From Deltaproteobacteria bacterium (GTDB taxonomy: Bacteria; Myxococcota_A; Polyangia; Polyangiales; Houyiibacteriaceae): 34,864 bases of DNA. The notes beneath the pieces were generated by a model. It saw only the letters and a list, made by a program, of their open reading frames with translations, did not search any database and had not been told where the DNA came from. Location: the NCBI GenBank assembly GCA_019313915.1, contig JAFDAJ010000002.1, positions 95,098 to 129,961 of the forward strand. The letters are read 5' to 3'. Made by a program: the position numbers and the translations under genes. Below are positions 25,264 through 32,436 of this stretch, in pieces. The stretch's first letter is position 1, and every line of letters begins with the position of its first letter.

Positions 25264-25950
25264 ATGCAAGACGTCGCTGTCATCATTCCCGCTCTGAACG
25301 AGGAAGCGGCGCTACCCCTCGTCCTCCGCGAAATCCCCCGCCCCCCAGTTCGCCGCATCATCGTCGCCGACAACGGCTCCACCGATCGCACCGCTGAAGT
25401 AGCGCGCGAAAACGGGGCTGAGGTCGTCCACGAGCCCGAACGCGGTTACGGCGCAGCTTGCCTGAAAGCCCTCGCGCATCTCGCAGCCAACCCACCCGAC
25501 ATCGTCGTCTTCCTCGACGGCGACTACAGCGACCACCCCGACGAGCTTCCGTCGCTGATCGACCCAATCCTCGCCGGCGATGCCGACATGGTGATCGGCT
25601 CGCGCGCACGTGGCCGACGTGACCAGGGCGCACTCAGCCCGCAACAACAGGTCGGCAACACCATCGCCTGCACCGCGCTTCGCCTCCTCTACGGCGTCAG
25701 CTACACGGACCTCGGGCCCTTTCGCGCAATCCGCTGGGAGACTTTGCAGGCTCTCCAGATGCAGGACCGCAACTACGGTTGGACGGTCGAGATGCAGATC
25801 AAGGCCGCGCAGCGAGGCGTCGCCTATGGCGAAGTGCCGGTCTCGTACCGGCAGCGCATCGGCGTCTCTAAAGTTAGCGGCACCTTCCGAGGTTCGGTGG
25901 GTGCGGGCGTTAAGATCCTCTGGCTGCTAGGTCGCTACGCATGGAGCTAG
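25264..25950 (+). CDS. Glycosyltransferase family 2 protein
   Basis: The 228-residue single-domain GT-A enzyme starts VAVIIPALNEEAALPLVLRE (4-23). RRIIVADNGSTDRT follows at 30-43, where the Asp binds the nucleotide. ERGYGAACLKAL and the metal-binding VVFLDGDYSDHPDELP (DGD near 82) come next, then GSRARG and DLGPFRAIRWETL. The pattern is that of dolichyl-phosphate-mannose-synthase-like transferases that move a sugar to a lipid or small acceptor; the C-terminal end (VKILWLLGRYAW) is hydrophobic and may touch the membrane. The exact donor and acceptor cannot be read. The last ten bases overlap the next transferase gene, so the two are very likely translated together. Confidence 0.92.
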   Translation: MQDVAVIIPALNEEAALPLVLREIPRPPVRRIIVADNGSTDRTAEVARENGAEVVHEPERGYGAACLKALAHLAANPPDIVVFLDGDYSDHPDELPSLIDPILAGDADMVIGSRARGRRDQGALSPQQQVGNTIACTALRLLYGVSYTDLGPFRAIRWETLQALQMQDRNYGWTVEMQIKAAQRGVAYGEVPVSYRQRIGVSKVSGTFRGSVGAGVKILWLLGRYAWS

Positions 25951-26612
25951 CGCAACTGGTCGTGTTTGCGCGACCGCCTACTGCAGGCACGGTGAAAACA
26001 CGGCTTGCGGGCCTCTTCGGAGAGCGCGGCGCGGCCGAGCTCTACGAAGCGTTCGTCGAGGATACGCTTCGTCTGTGCTTGCGCATTCGCGCGGCGGGGC
26101 GCCTCGATGTGGCGCTTTGGTCAGCCGGTCCGGACGACGAGCGGGTATCCGAATGGGCGGGCCGCCTGGGCGCAACTGCCCACTTGCAGCCGCCAGGCGA
26201 CCTCGGGGTGAAGCTTGCCGCCGCCTTTGACGAAGGGCTTCGGCATTACCAACGCGTGTTGATCATCGGAAGTGATGCGCCGACCCTCCCGATCGAGCTC
26301 ATCGGCGCCGCGTTCGATTCACTCGAAAACGCCCCGATCGTGCTTGGCCCGGCGAATGACGGAGGTTACTACGCGGTCGGCGCGTCGCATTCCGTGCGGC
26401 CCAGCTTCGAGGGGGTTCGCTGGTCCACCGCCCACGCCTTCGGGGACACCGTGAGGGCCAACGCTCAACGGGTCGTCGCAACGATTGCCCCTTGGTACGA
26501 CATCGACGAGCCGGAAGACCTCGCAGTCCTCAGGGCGCATCTTTCCCTGGATCCCGCGGCAGCACCGGCCACCGCGCGTCGCCTACGCGAGCTTGCCCGG
26601 GCTCAAAGGTAG
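25941..26612 (+). CDS. TIGR04282-type (DUF2064) glycosyltransferase/nucleotidyltransferase-like protein
   Basis: The 223-residue product opens with LVVFARPPTAGTVKTRLA at 6-23, the typical K.P..G.VKTRL nucleotide-binding phrase of DUF2064 proteins. VLIIGSDAPTLPIELI near 90-105 and VLGPANDGGYYAVG near 133-146 follow. This family, annotated in databases as TIGR04282 transferases, often sits next to a family 2 glycosyltransferase, as here; some members are linked to arsenosugar formation, but no radical SAM or arsenic gene is nearby, so that label should not be taken over. The start overlaps the upstream transferase gene by ten bases, and the end overlaps the convergent cardiolipin synthase by ten bases. 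Confidence 0.88.
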   Translation: MELAQLVVFARPPTAGTVKTRLAGLFGERGAAELYEAFVEDTLRLCLRIRAAGRLDVALWSAGPDDERVSEWAGRLGATAHLQPPGDLGVKLAAAFDEGLRHYQRVLIIGSDAPTLPIELIGAAFDSLENAPIVLGPANDGGYYAVGASHSVRPSFEGVRWSTAHAFGDTVRANAQRVVATIAPWYDIDEPEDLAVLRAHLSLDPAAAPATARRLRELARAQR

Positions 26613-28063
26613 GGGGTCATCAGCCTAGCGGTCCCGTCGCGGGCCTTTTGAAATATCGAACGGGCTTCGAGCTCCTCGGAGGTCAGCAAACGGGCGTCCC
26701 GCAGCCGGTGACGCACGTGATCTTCGAGGCTGGCCCCGAGCTCCTCGTCGTAACACTCGATGTTGAACTCGAAGTTCAAACGCAAGCTCCGCGGATCCCA
26801 GTTTGAGGAACCGATCGAAGACCAGTACCCGTCGACGACGAACAGCTTCGAATGATCGAACGGTGGCGGCGAAAGCCACAGTCGAATGCCATCGCGAAGC
26901 ACTTGGCGATAGTGACCCCACATTGCCCAACGAACGACAGGCAGGTTCGCCACCTCCGGAACGATGATGTCCACCTCGACTCCGCGTTGCGCGGCGAGGT
27001 GAAGCGACTTCATCAGCACCCTGTCAGGCAGGAAATACGGAGTCATGATTCGGATCGATCGCCGCGCGGAGCCAATCGCCGCGAGAAACACCCAATGAAG
27101 CTTGTCGATGTCCCGGTCCGGGCCGTCCGTTATGCCCCGCGCGAGAGTCTCCCCCTCGGGTTCTAGCTCCGGGAACCAGAGACCGCCTTGGAGCTTCTCG
27201 CCGGTCGTAAAGGCCCAATCTCTCGCAAATACTTCTTGAAGCTGTGCCACCACGGGGCCGGCGACGCCAAAGTGCAAGTCCTTGGTTGGATGCTTCGGAT
27301 TGGACGCCAACATCGAGCCCTGTCGGATATTCATGCCGCCGGTAAACGCCACATGTCCGTCGACCACCAGGATCTTGCAATGGTTCCTCAGGTTGAAGTG
27401 CGCGAAGGAGCGGGGCAGCAAGGCGGGCAGAAACTTTGCCACCGGCACGCCTCGTTTCTTCAAGACGCGATGGATCCGCGGCCGCCCGTAGCGTGTTCCC
27501 ACGTCGTCGATCAACACGCGAACTTCGACGCCGCGCCCCCGTGCATCCGCAAGCGCTTCGACAAACGCGCCACCGACGCCCGTAGCTTCGAAGATGTAGC
27601 TCATGAACGAGATCGATTCGCGCGCGCTTCGAATCGCTTCGAGCATGGCCGGATAGGCTTCATCGCCATCGACGAGACGGTCCACGCGGTTGCCCACCAA
27701 CAAGGGGCGCTGCGTGACGTTGCCTACGACTCGCGCGAGCTCGATGAGACGCGCGCGATCGCTCCCGAGCTCCCGGTCCAGGTCGGCAGGCGAACGGGGC
27801 GCCGCGTCGAGCGGAACACTGAACTGTGTCGCGCCAGACTTGAGCACCTTCGCGCGCCGTTGGATCCGATTGATCCCCAGGAACACGTAGAGAATCGCGC
27901 CCACAAAAGGGACGAGCCAAATCAGCCCCACCCAGGCCGTGGCCGCCCGCGTGTCGTCCTTATGCAGAATCACGTGCGAGGATGCAGCAAGCGCGATCAG
28001 CAGGTCGAGCACGACGCCCAGCGCGGGCGCGATATCCTGCAGTTGCTGCCAGTCGACCCACAT
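26603..28063 (-). CDS. cls: Cardiolipin synthase (phospholipase D family)
   Basis: The 486-residue protein has two N-terminal membrane helices (about 14-33 and 42-62, the second with TAAWVGLIWLVPFVGAILYV-like sequence as in bacterial Cls). Two phospholipase D HKD motifs follow, HCKILVVDGHVAFTGGMN near 225-242 and HSKLFVVDGYWSSIGSSNWD near 405-424. The pair of HxKxxxxD sites forms one catalytic centre. Cls condenses two phosphatidylglycerol molecules to cardiolipin and glycerol at the inner membrane. It is divergent from the cyclic-nucleotide regulator, with a 77-base gap, and its 3' end overlaps the DUF2064 gene by ten bases. Confidence 0.94.
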   Translation of the reverse strand: MWVDWQQLQDIAPALGVVLDLLIALAASSHVILHKDDTRAATAWVGLIWLVPFVGAILYVFLGINRIQRRAKVLKSGATQFSVPLDAAPRSPADLDRELGSDRARLIELARVVGNVTQRPLLVGNRVDRLVDGDEAYPAMLEAIRSARESISFMSYIFEATGVGGAFVEALADARGRGVEVRVLIDDVGTRYGRPRIHRVLKKRGVPVAKFLPALLPRSFAHFNLRNHCKILVVDGHVAFTGGMNIRQGSMLASNPKHPTKDLHFGVAGPVVAQLQEVFARDWAFTTGEKLQGGLWFPELEPEGETLARGITDGPDRDIDKLHWVFLAAIGSARRSIRIMTPYFLPDRVLMKSLHLAAQRGVEVDIIVPEVANLPVVRWAMWGHYRQVLRDGIRLWLSPPPFDHSKLFVVDGYWSSIGSSNWDPRSLRLNFEFNIECYDEELGASLEDHVRHRLRDARLLTSEELEARSIFQKARDGTARLMTPYL

Positions 28064-28140
28064 CGAAGCCCGAACGCCAGATTACGGCGTAACACTCTGG
28101 CGGTCGACTTCCGAGCGGGCTACATTGTCGGAGGCGGGGC

Positions 28141-28767
28141 ATGACGGATCGGTCTTTGGCTGACAGATTTGGAGTTCGTCTCTCAGGGGGCACGACGGTG
28201 TTTCGTCAGGGAGACCCTGGTGGCTCCATGTACGTCATTCGCGCGGGCAAGGTCCGCGTCCTGAAAGAATCTCACGGCCGCCAGCGGGTGGTGACGACTC
28301 TCGGTCCCGGTGACTTCTTCGGTGAGATGGCCGTCGTCACGGGTCAGCCTCGCTCGGCCACAGCCGAGGTCATCGAGGACGCAGAGCTGCTCAAGATCCC
28401 TGCCGACAAGCTTCAAGAGATGGTGTCCGGCGCTGGAGAGGTCGCGATTCGCCTGATTCGACACCTCGCCGAACGCCTCGAAAATGCAAACCGATTCATC
28501 GACGTTCTACTCGAAGACGACATTACTGCTCGCGTCGTTCTGGAGCTGCAGGACATGATTCAAAGCGCCGAAGGCTCAACCGCACCCGACATCACCGACA
28601 AGGAGCTGGCGCTCAAGCTGGGGGTCGACAAGAACGACGTTCGCGGTGCGCTCCGACGCCTTACACGCGTCGGCGTGCTCGAAGTCTCCGCCGGTTTCGT
28701 GCTGATCAAAGACAACGCGCGGCTCGAGGAGTTCCTCGAGTTCATTCGCAATTCGAGGGAGTCCTGA
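28141..28767 (+). CDS. Crp/Fnr-type regulator with cyclic nucleotide-binding domain
   Basis: The 208-residue protein has a cyclic nucleotide-binding beta-roll (residues ~10-100) with the phosphate-binding cassette FGEMAVVTGQPRSATA at 60-75; Gly 61, Glu 62, Arg 71 and Ser 72 fit the residues that hold the cyclic phosphate in CRP. The long dimer helix spans about 100-140. The winged helix-turn-helix (ITDKELALKLGVDKNDVRGALRRL at 151-174) is C-terminal. In the dimer helix, the T127/S128 pair of E. coli CRP that reads adenine appears as Ala 116 and Asn 117, so base preference may differ from CRP (alignment by eye). The stop overlaps the start of the downstream class II phosphodiesterase gene by one base, so sensor and phosphodiesterase are probably made together. 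Confidence 0.92.
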   Translation: MTDRSLADRFGVRLSGGTTVFRQGDPGGSMYVIRAGKVRVLKESHGRQRVVTTLGPGDFFGEMAVVTGQPRSATAEVIEDAELLKIPADKLQEMVSGAGEVAIRLIRHLAERLENANRFIDVLLEDDITARVVLELQDMIQSAEGSTAPDITDKELALKLGVDKNDVRGALRRLTRVGVLEVSAGFVLIKDNARLEEFLEFIRNSRES

Positions 28768-29534
28768 TGCAGCTCCGCGTGCTCGGTTGCCACGGCGGCG
28801 AAACGCCAAAGCATCGAACGTCGAGCTTTCTCGTCGGTGATGAGGTCGCGATCGACGCTGGAGCCATCACGAGCTCGCTCTCTTTGCGCGAGCAGGAACG
28901 CATTCGTTCGGTCCTAGTGAGTCATCCACACATGGATCACATTCGCGATCTCGCCACGCTCGCCGACAACCGTTGTCAGCAAGGCGGTTCGACGCTCGAC
29001 ATCGTGGGGGTCCCCGCCACCATCGAGGCGCTGCGGAGGCATTTCTTCAACGACGTCATCTGGCCCGACTTCACCCAAATCGATGCCAAGGACGGTCCGA
29101 CTGTGCGGTTCGTCGAATTGCAGCCCAATCAGTCGGCCGATGTGGATGGCTACCAAGTCACGCCGGTCATGGTCAATCACACCGTGGACACGTCCGCATT
29201 CATCATCCGTCAAAACGCCACGAGTATCGTCTACGGTGGAGACACAGGACCGACCGAGGAGCTTTGGACGCACATCAACGCACTTGATGATCTTCAAGCG
29301 CTGCTGATGGAAGTTTCATTCCCGAACGATGAAGCCGACCTCGCGTACAAGTCCCGGCATCTCACTCCGGACACACTCTCGTCCGAGCTAGGCAAGCTCA
29401 CGCAAAGCGACGAGCTTCCGATCCTGCTCTATCACATAAAGCCGACATTCGAGGCCAGAGTGCTGCGAGAACTCGCGCACGTGAGCGGACGGAACCTCCA
29501 AGTTCTCCAGCTGCAAGACGAATTCCTCCTCTAA
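28767..29534 (+). CDS. Class II 3',5'-cyclic-nucleotide phosphodiesterase (metallo-beta-lactamase fold)
   Basis: The 255-residue protein has the metallo-hydrolase metal residues: HPHMDH at 53-58, His 138 (VNHTVDTSAFII), Asp 159 (VYGGDTGPTEEL), and His 223 (LYHIKPTF). The SHPHMDHIRDLATLADN phrase and the later NHTVDTSAF follow the class II cyclic-nucleotide phosphodiesterase family (PF02112; yeast Pde1 and bacterial relatives), rather than ribonuclease Z. It would open cAMP or cGMP to the 5'-monophosphate. There is no signal peptide. Overlapping by TGATG with the Crp-type gene, it should tune the signal its neighbour reads. Ribonuclease Z-like activity cannot be fully ruled out from motifs alone. 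Confidence 0.85.
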   Translation: MQLRVLGCHGGETPKHRTSSFLVGDEVAIDAGAITSSLSLREQERIRSVLVSHPHMDHIRDLATLADNRCQQGGSTLDIVGVPATIEALRRHFFNDVIWPDFTQIDAKDGPTVRFVELQPNQSADVDGYQVTPVMVNHTVDTSAFIIRQNATSIVYGGDTGPTEELWTHINALDDLQALLMEVSFPNDEADLAYKSRHLTPDTLSSELGKLTQSDELPILLYHIKPTFEARVLRELAHVSGRNLQVLQLQDEFLL

Positions 29535-29599
29535 CTGCGTTCTAGACTTGGCTCGATCGACCGTACCGGGTATCTTCAAAGAGTGAGTGGCGTTGCCCC

Positions 29600-29618
29600 A
29601 AAAAGGAGTCCCCTTTTT
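29600..29618. repeat. Third, diverged copy of the AAAAAGG...CC palindromic element
   Basis: CCAAAAAGGAGTCCCCTTTTT resembles the elements at 19602 and 25157. Arms AAAAAGG (29600-29606) and CCTTTTT (29612-29618) pair around a five-base loop, with A-run and T-run on both sides, so it may act as a weak bidirectional terminator 65 bases after the phosphodiesterase gene. Confidence 0.5.
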
Positions 29619-29647
29619 GCGATGCGACTGCTTTTTGCGATGCGACT
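29613..29647. repeat. 17-base tandem direct repeat
   Basis: CTTTTTGCGATGCGACT occurs exactly at 29613-29629 and 29631-29647, one base apart (18-base period). A degenerate third unit (TGACGCGACT) follows at 29654-29663. It starts within the third palindromic element, so the two features overlap. Confidence 0.9.
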
Positions 29648-29705
29648 TCGTTGTGACGCGACTTACCATGGGCGACGGTTGGGTAGATTGCCCCGCATTG
29701 GTGCG

Positions 29706-29970
29706 AAGTCCGAAGGGACACTCGTTGCCGTGAAACGGCCCGCGATATCCGCGGGTCTAACCACCAAGGAACGCTCCGCGTGGTCTGGGCATGGTGCCCA
29801 GAGACCCAAGAGCGCCGGCATTGCCGGGGGAGGAATGCGCATATGGACAGCAATTCTAGAATCGGACTCTCATCGGAGGTTCGGGCGAGTTAGCCCCTAG
29901 GCAAACTCCCCCCCTTGGTGGGAGTCCTGATCCAAAAGGGCCGGCGCCGTTGGTGGCGCTGGCCCTTTTT
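29706..29970 (+). ncRNA. Candidate structured non-coding RNA ending in a strong terminator
   Basis: No gene is convincing in 29535-29985. Several short hairpins follow each other on the plus strand: GTCC/GGAC (29708-29719), GCCGT/ACGGC (29727-29739), CCCGCG/CGCGGG (29739-29755), ACCAC/GTGGT with an inner GGA/TCC (29760-29784), TCTGGGC/GCCCAGA (29784-29802), CCGGC/GCCGG (29815-29827) and GGACTC/GAGTCC at long range (near 29864 and 29922). The series ends at the terminator. It is not recognisable as 6S, tmRNA, RNase P RNA or SRP RNA by eye. It may be a 3' UTR, an RNA of an unknown family, or simply GC-rich DNA with chance stems. The strand is uncertain. Confidence 0.35.
29938..29970. terminator. 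Strong bidirectional Rho-independent terminator
   Basis: Arms 29938-29948 and 29955-29965 pair over 11 bases (one mismatch) around a six-base loop, with TTTTT at 29966-29970 on the plus strand and AAAA at 29934-29937, which reads TTTT on the minus strand. It can end both the plus-strand transcript and that of the ABA4-like gene, which stops at 29986. Confidence 0.85.
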
Positions 29971-29985
29971 CATTTGGCGCTCGCC

Positions 29986-30432
29986 CTACTGGTCGCCGGC
30001 TTCGTCGTACTCGAGAACTCGTTTGGCGAAGAACCGCACGAGCACGTAGAGCAGAAGGCCGACCGGGCCGACCATCAGCGTCACGATGAGGCACGGAACG
30101 ACCATGAGATGTGGGATGCCCCGCCGTTGCGCATCGCGCGCCTCCCAGGCACCCACGAAGAGGTCGAAGATCAGGTAGTGAATCCAACCGGCGACGACGA
30201 TGTGCGGCGTTGAGAAGCCGACCATCACACCGTAGAGCGAGCTGAACGCCATGCCCTCCGGCGGCGGCGCATAGCCGAACAACAGGTAGGCGTATATCGG
30301 TGTGAGCAGCAGAACAACGACCGGGCCGTGCACCAATCGCTGCGTCCAAGACCATCGCGGCGCGACCATCAACAGGAGCCAGAACGGAATCACCGCGTAG
30401 TTGGCGGCTTTGAATAGGCTTTCGAGCGGCAT
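29986..30432 (-). CDS. ABA4-like (DUF4281) membrane protein
   Basis: The 148-residue product starts MPLESLFKAANYAVIPFWLL, matching the DUF4281 opening in which an Asn-Tyr-Ala is followed by a hydrophobic helix and APRW near 23-26. Four hydrophobic helices follow (about 12-30, 38-58, 80-100 and 112-140). The segment IHYLIFDLFVGAWEARDAQR near 84-103, with an acidic FDLFVG turn, is typical of the family. The plant member ABA4 is needed for neoxanthin formation; bacterial members have no settled role. The frame is open to 30540, but the chosen ATG has AAGGA nearby and keeps the start off the promoter palindromes. It is divergent from the copper monooxygenase-like gene. Confidence 0.85.
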   Translation of the reverse strand: MPLESLFKAANYAVIPFWLLLMVAPRWSWTQRLVHGPVVVLLLTPIYAYLLFGYAPPPEGMAFSSLYGVMVGFSTPHIVVAGWIHYLIFDLFVGAWEARDAQRRGIPHLMVVPCLIVTLMVGPVGLLLYVLVRFFAKRVLEYDEAGDQ

Positions 30433-30480
30433 CGCGTATCCTTCAGTCGGGGCACCACACTTGCGCGGACCCTTGCTGTC

Positions 30481-30507
30481 CGTCAATTGAATGAGAGTCA
30501 ATTGACG
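30481..30507. promoter_or_regulatory. Paired TCAATTGA palindromes, candidate operator
   Basis: CGTCAATTG (30481-30489) and CAATTGACG (30499-30507) form an exact nine-base inverted repeat with a nine-base spacer. Each arm contains TCAATTGA, itself a palindrome, so GTCAATTGA is also repeated directly with a 15-base period. It lies between the ABA4-like start (30432) and the first copper monooxygenase-like start (30549). It has the form of a dimeric regulator binding site; the regulator is unknown. Confidence 0.6.
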
Positions 30508-30548
30508 CAGTGTCGGCCCATCTCTACAACTACGGGACAATAAAGTTA

Positions 30549-32306
30549 ATGCCGAAGCTCATTCCACAGCTACTTATCTTCAGCGCCGCCTCAGCGTTCC
30601 TCCTGGCCGCGTGCAGCGGTTCCGACTCGAACGGCGGCACCGCCCCCAAGGATTGCAACTACGCCAATACGTACGACGCGATTCAAGCGACGGTGTTCGA
30701 GGCCAACGGCTGCACGGCGAGCGCGTGTCACGGCGAGACGCTCAGCGGGGGTCTCGATCTCCGTGCCGACGCTTCGTTTGATGCTCTGGTCCGGCAACCG
30801 AGCACGATCGATCCTTCGACCGAGCGTGTCTTTCCCGGCGACCAAGGGCGCAGTCTTCTGTACGGCAAGCTAGCCGCGGCGACCGAAGGCACCGACCTCG
30901 GCGACCTCGGTCAGTCGATGCCGATCAACCTGGATCCCCTGAGCGCCGATCAACTCGAGGCCATGCGACTCTGGATACGGGCGGGTGCACCAGCGGATTC
31001 GATCGTCGGCGGAACGCTCGAGCTTCTCGGTTGCGACGGTACGTTCGACCCGGATCCCAACAAGATCAACCCCCTTCCGCCTCCCGCTGCAGACGAAGGT
31101 TTGCAGTTCTATGCGGGTGGGTGGGCGATCGATGCCGAGGCTGAAGACGAGGTCTGCTTTGCCTCTTACTACGACTTCACCGACCAGGTCCCCCCGGAAT
31201 ACCAAGTCGACTGCGATGAGTACGGCGAAGGCCGAAAGTGTTTTGCGTTTCGCCGCAACGAGCTCGCCCAAGACGGCCAGTCGCACCACAGCATCATCAC
31301 CATCTACACGCCCGACTCCGACCCGAATGGTGGCAACTGGGGGCCCTGGGCGTGTTTGGGTGGCGACAAAGCCGGCGAGAGCTGCGACCCGATGGTGGCC
31401 AATGGCTGCGGTCCGCGCAGCCAATGTACGACTCCGGCGGTCACCGCAGTCGCGTGTGTCGGATATCCCCACGCGCCGCCGGACTTCGGTCTGGGACCGG
31501 GCGGCGGTTCGACCGGGAGCCAGGTGGGGCTCTCCGGAGCGCAGGAGTCGACGTTCATCGACGACCCGCCAGTCGGTGTGTATTCGGTGCTGCCGCTCAA
31601 GGGCTTCGTCTCTTGGAACAGCCATGGGTTCAACCTCACCAAGAAGGCGACCTCGATCGAGCAATGGGTGAACCTCACCTTTGCGCCCGAATCGGAGCGT
31701 AGCTGGCTGCGCCGCCAGATCTTCGAAGCCGGCGAAATCTTCGCCATGAGCCCGGTTGCTCCCTTCGCCAAACGTGAGGTGTGCATGACCTGGACACTGC
31801 CGCGGTACTCGGAGTTGCTGTCGCTCAGCTCACACATGCATGCTCACGGCGAGCTCTTCCGGATTTGGTTGCCGCCCAACGAACCGTGCGCGGGGGCCAA
31901 CAACTGTCTTCCGCCGCAGACCGAGGCCGACTACCTGAGTCGGCTCTACGACGATCCGCTTTATACCTACTACGACCCTCCGAACAGCTACCCCGCGGCT
32001 GACGCAGCCGGCCGCACGTTCAAGGCTTGTGCGGTCTACGACAACGGCGCCGACAATCCTCTCGAGGTCAAGCGTGAGTCCACTAAACCCAATACGCCGG
32101 CATGCGATTTCTTCTTTGGCTTCTGCGGCTGCGACGCCATCGAACGCGCTTGCTTAGGCGGCGACAGTCAAGGAGAGCTCTGCGACGGCGATGACTCGCT
32201 CTGTGGCGAGGGCGGCACCTGCGACGCATGCCCGCTCGTAGGCGGCGTGACCACGGCGGACGAGATGTTCATCCCGCTGGGATCGTACTATGTGCAAGAA
32301 CCTTAA
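30549..32306 (+). CDS. Lipoprotein with heme-c-like N-terminus and type II copper monooxygenase-like domain (paralogue 1)
   Basis: The 585-residue product starts with a lipoprotein signal (LLAAC; lipidated Cys 22). Residues ~36-160 resemble a cytochrome c: CTASACH at 55-61 is a CX4CH heme motif, followed by GLDL and by SMPINL with Met 124 as a likely distal ligand. From ~185 the sequence has the ligand pattern of type II copper, ascorbate-dependent monooxygenases (peptidylglycine hydroxylase/dopamine hydroxylase): SHHS with His 246-247, NSHGFN with His 359, SSHMHAHG with His 429 and 431, YDNGADNP, and TTADEMFIPLGSYY with Met 573. Two cysteine modules (268-293 and 535-561, C.GG...G..C...C...C) are inserted. 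It should sit in the outer membrane or inner-membrane outer face. The ATG at 30549 was chosen for the signal peptide. Confidence 0.82.
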   Translation: MPKLIPQLLIFSAASAFLLAACSGSDSNGGTAPKDCNYANTYDAIQATVFEANGCTASACHGETLSGGLDLRADASFDALVRQPSTIDPSTERVFPGDQGRSLLYGKLAAATEGTDLGDLGQSMPINLDPLSADQLEAMRLWIRAGAPADSIVGGTLELLGCDGTFDPDPNKINPLPPPAADEGLQFYAGGWAIDAEAEDEVCFASYYDFTDQVPPEYQVDCDEYGEGRKCFAFRRNELAQDGQSHHSIITIYTPDSDPNGGNWGPWACLGGDKAGESCDPMVANGCGPRSQCTTPAVTAVACVGYPHAPPDFGLGPGGGSTGSQVGLSGAQESTFIDDPPVGVYSVLPLKGFVSWNSHGFNLTKKATSIEQWVNLTFAPESERSWLRRQIFEAGEIFAMSPVAPFAKREVCMTWTLPRYSELLSLSSHMHAHGELFRIWLPPNEPCAGANNCLPPQTEADYLSRLYDDPLYTYYDPPNSYPAADAAGRTFKACAVYDNGADNPLEVKRESTKPNTPACDFFFGFCGCDAIERACLGGDSQGELCDGDDSLCGEGGTCDACPLVGGVTTADEMFIPLGSYYVQEP

Positions 32307-32436
32307 TCCTAAGGGCCAATAAATGGTGCTTAAAGGTTATCAAGCTGAGTACATCTCACATTTTGTACTTGCACTGATAGCCCAATCAGAAACAATCCGG
32401 CCCTAACTTACGCTAAAACCCCGTTTGGAGTGACTA

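Noticed and set aside
28767-29534. Ribonuclease Z
   Set aside because: The HPHMDH motif and later NHTVDTSAF with GGDTGPT fit class II cyclic-nucleotide phosphodiesterases better, and the Crp-type neighbour supports this, though not proven.
29583-29900. Plus-strand open frame of 105 residues in the hairpin-rich stretch
   Set aside because: Starts inside the 17-base repeat, has no domain, and its sequence follows the hairpins; codon use looks random.
29706-29970. 6S RNA, tmRNA, RNase P RNA or SRP RNA
   Set aside because: The conserved segments of each (such as the RNase P GAGGAAAGTCC, the SRP GGTCAGG..GGAAGG loop, the tmRNA tag frame and CCA end) were not found.
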